Shown: positions 5,377 through 6,304 of the stretch, one piece after another
How positions within the stretch are numbered: the first letter of the stretch is position 1
How the letters are laid out: every line of letters starts with the position of its first letter
NCBI GenBank assembly: GCA_027356675.1
Contig: DAHVXO010000336.1
Location: 1-6,304 of the forward strand
From: Symbiobacteriaceae bacterium
GTDB taxonomy: Bacteria > Bacillota_E > Symbiobacteriia > Symbiobacteriales > Symbiobacteriaceae
Direction of reading: 5' to 3'
DNA length: 6,304 bases
Notes under the pieces: generated by a model
The model's database searches: none
Seen by the model: the letters and a program-made list of their open reading frames with translations, nothing else
Told to the model about the DNA's origin: nothing
Translations under genes and position numbers: made by a program

Positions 5377-5980
5377 CCACGCCATGTTCCGGGCCGGAAT
5401 TCGCGTGTTGCTTGAGCTGCAGGAGGACTTCCAGGTGGTGTCCGAGGCCGTGGATGGCAGGGATGCCGTAAGAAAGGCGCTCGAAATTCGACCTGATGTT
5501 GTGCTGATGGACATCGCCATGCCGGGTGTCGACGGGCTGGCGGCTTGTGGGGAGATCCGGGCGGCCCTGCCCGGGACCCGGGTGATTTTGCTCACTCAAT
5601 ACGAAAACCGGGAGTATGTGCTTCCAGCCACCAAGCAGGGAGCCTCAGGCTACGTCTTGAAACGAGCGGCTGCGGATGAACTGGTCAACGCCATCCGCGT
5701 GGTGCATAGCGGAAAGGCATTCCTGGATCCGGCAGTGGCCCAGGTGATGCTCGAAGAGCTCAGGACCCCCTCCCAGACTGGCCTTACTAGTCTTACGGAG
5801 CGCGAACGAGAGGTCTTGCTCCTGATGGCCAACGGCAAAACCAATCAGGAAATCGCCGCCACCCTGAACCTCAGCCCAAAGACGGTGGATTTTCACCGGG
5901 CCAATCTCATGCAGAAACTGGCTCTTCAGACCAGGGCCGAGGTAGTCCGTTTTGCCGTCCGGCATGGCCTTGTGGACTAA
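5351..5980 (+). CDS. NarL/FixJ-family response regulator
   Basis: The protein has 209 residues. The receiver domain (1-120) has acidic Asp8/Asp9, phospho-acceptor Asp54 ([10 protein letters not shown]), the switch Thr82 and Lys104 (GYVLKRA). The LuxR-type helix-turn-helix (about 145-205) has [20 protein letters not shown], then [18 protein letters not shown] as recognition region. Length and domain order are typical. The start is the GTG at 5351, with AGGAGGT at 5337-5343, eight bases upstream. It overlaps the last 26 bases of the kinase gene, so the two are translationally coupled and the pair is very likely cognate. As a transcription factor it may act on its own operon or on the Tat-exported protein gene downstream, whose upstream region holds repeated half-sites. 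HisKA_3 kinases usually pair with this regulator class. Confidence 0.95.
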   Translation: MIRILLADDHAMFRAGIRVLLELQEDFQVVSEAVDGRDAVRKALEIRPDVVLMDIAMPGVDGLAACGEIRAALPGTRVILLTQYENREYVLPATKQGASGYVLKRAAADELVNAIRVVHSGKAFLDPAVAQVMLEELRTPSQTGLTSLTEREREVLLLMANGKTNQEIAATLNLSPKTVDFHRANLMQKLALQTRAEVVRFAVRHGLVD

Positions 5981-5984
5981 GGGA

Positions 5985-6002
5985 CCTGGGAAGAATCCCA
6001 GG
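5985..6002 (+). other. Hairpin just after the regulator gene
   Basis: CCTGGGA (5985-5991) pairs with TCCCAGG (5996-6002) around an AGAA loop, five bases after the stop codon. There is no U-tract, so it is probably a 3'-end stabiliser ahead of the true terminator at 6033-6072. Confidence 0.45.
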
Positions 6003-6032
6003 GGTAAACCTCGAATTTCTCCCTCACACGTC

Positions 6033-6072
6033 AGGGAGGTCACTCAGTTATGTGAGTGACCTCCCTTCTTGT
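6033..6072 (+). terminator. Strong intrinsic terminator of the sensor operon
   Basis: GGGAGGTCACTCA (6034-6046) pairs perfectly over 13 bp with TGAGTGACCTCCC (6053-6065), around the loop GTTATG; one further A-T pair (6033/6066) extends it. TTCTTGT follows as a U-rich tract. It separates the regulator from the next gene, which should therefore have its own promoter. Confidence 0.85.
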
Positions 6073-6099
6073 ATGGTGTAAACAAGATCCTTGTAACAC
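6068..6099. promoter_or_regulatory. Repeated CTTGT half-sites upstream of the Tat-protein gene
   Basis: CTTGTA occurs at 6068-6073 and again at 6090-6095, 22 bp apart (two helical turns). The inverse ACAAG lies at 6082-6086, so 6082-6094 is a dyad ACAAG-ATC-CTTGT. Outer GTGT (6076-6079) and ACAC (6096-6099) extend it with one base of asymmetry. Arrays of such half-sites are typical binding targets of NarL-class regulators, though this is not the NarL heptamer. No clear sigma-A promoter is present, consistent with activator dependence. Confidence 0.4.
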
Positions 6100-6126
6100 G
6101 ACAAATCCCGAAGGAGAGGGTGACCC

Positions 6127-6304
6127 ATGGAGAACGCGAAGGGCAGCTTCTCGGAAGACCGCCGCGGGCTGTTGCGCAAGGCTTTAGCTGCAAGCGTTGT
6201 GGGACTGGCTGCCACTGCGCTGACAGCCGGGCGGGATGCTGCAGTTGCGGTGGCTGAAGCGCTAGCTGGTGAAAAGGCCCTGGTCCCAATTCCCAACGTT
6301 CCAG
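6127..6304 (+). CDS. Tat-exported protein, N-terminus only (cut by window end)
   Basis: The 59 visible residues start at an ATG; AGGAG at 6112-6116 is ten bases upstream. The sequence has a charged start and the twin-arginine motif DRRGLLRK (residues 11-18). A hydrophobic, Ala-rich core follows (about 19-33, ALAASVVGLAATALT), with no lipobox Cys. This is a Tat signal, used to export proteins folded around cofactors such as molybdopterin, Fe-S or copper enzymes. The mature part beyond PIPNVP is not visible, so the product cannot be named. It follows the terminator of the sensor operon on the same strand with its own upstream half-site array, which makes it a likely target of that operon. A respiratory enzyme subunit is a guess. 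Confidence 0.7.
   Translation, partial: MENAKGSFSEDRRGLLRKALAASVVGLAATALTAGRDAAVAVAEALAGEKALVPIPNVP

Noticed and set aside
4522..5599. Long minus-strand frames opposite the kinase and regulator genes
   Set aside because: They are shadows of GC-rich coding sequence: no ribosome binding sites, low-complexity Arg/Ser/Pro composition, and the plus-strand genes have intact motifs throughout.

Overview
The window looks like a chromosomal segment of a GC-rich bacterium with redox and metal functions on the cell surface. Strong GGAGG-type ribosome binding sites, a lipobox lipoprotein, sigma-A-like promoter hexamers and short intrinsic terminators fit a Bacillota-type (Gram-positive or related) organism, perhaps an anaerobe or thermophile. 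This is inference; nothing here fixes the taxon.

Left part (1-1820), copper-flavoured. The minus strand carries a fragment with the HPMHLHG copper-ligand motif of a multicopper oxidase. It runs off the window edge and has no start codon or upstream domains, so it looks 5'-truncated. Upstream of it on the same strand is a 294-residue membrane protein with a C-terminal cupredoxin domain. Divergent from that, on the plus strand, is a secreted, Met- and Gly-rich protein of 184 residues with a GG-MM-rich tail. The shared intergenic region holds an 8-bp dyad (two helical turns centre to centre) just upstream of a possible -10 box. A 12-bp hairpin closes the secreted-protein gene.

Middle part (1821-2523), no convincing gene. 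It begins with a near-consensus promoter (TTGACA-N17-GATAAT) whose -10 sits inside a perfect 12-bp palindrome. It then has about 510 bases with many hairpins but no credible reading frame, and a clear intrinsic terminator at 2382-2417. This is either an independent structured RNA or a long attenuated leader of the operon that follows.

Right part (2524-5980), a compact signalling operon. It encodes a PhnD-like substrate-binding lipoprotein, then 12 bases later a membrane histidine kinase (extracytoplasmic sensor, HAMP, Cys-containing GAF, HisKA_3/HATPase), then a NarL/FixJ-type response regulator overlapping the kinase gene by 26 bases. The likely logic: the lipoprotein captures a small (oxy)anion-like ligand outside the membrane, the kinase integrates this with a cytoplasmic GAF input, and the regulator switches target genes. 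A hairpin and a strong terminator end the operon.

Far right (6068-6304). Repeated CTTGT half-sites precede a gene, cut by the window end, whose product starts with a twin-arginine export signal. It is the most obvious candidate target of the signalling operon, possibly a cofactor-containing respiratory enzyme subunit, but its mature part is not visible.
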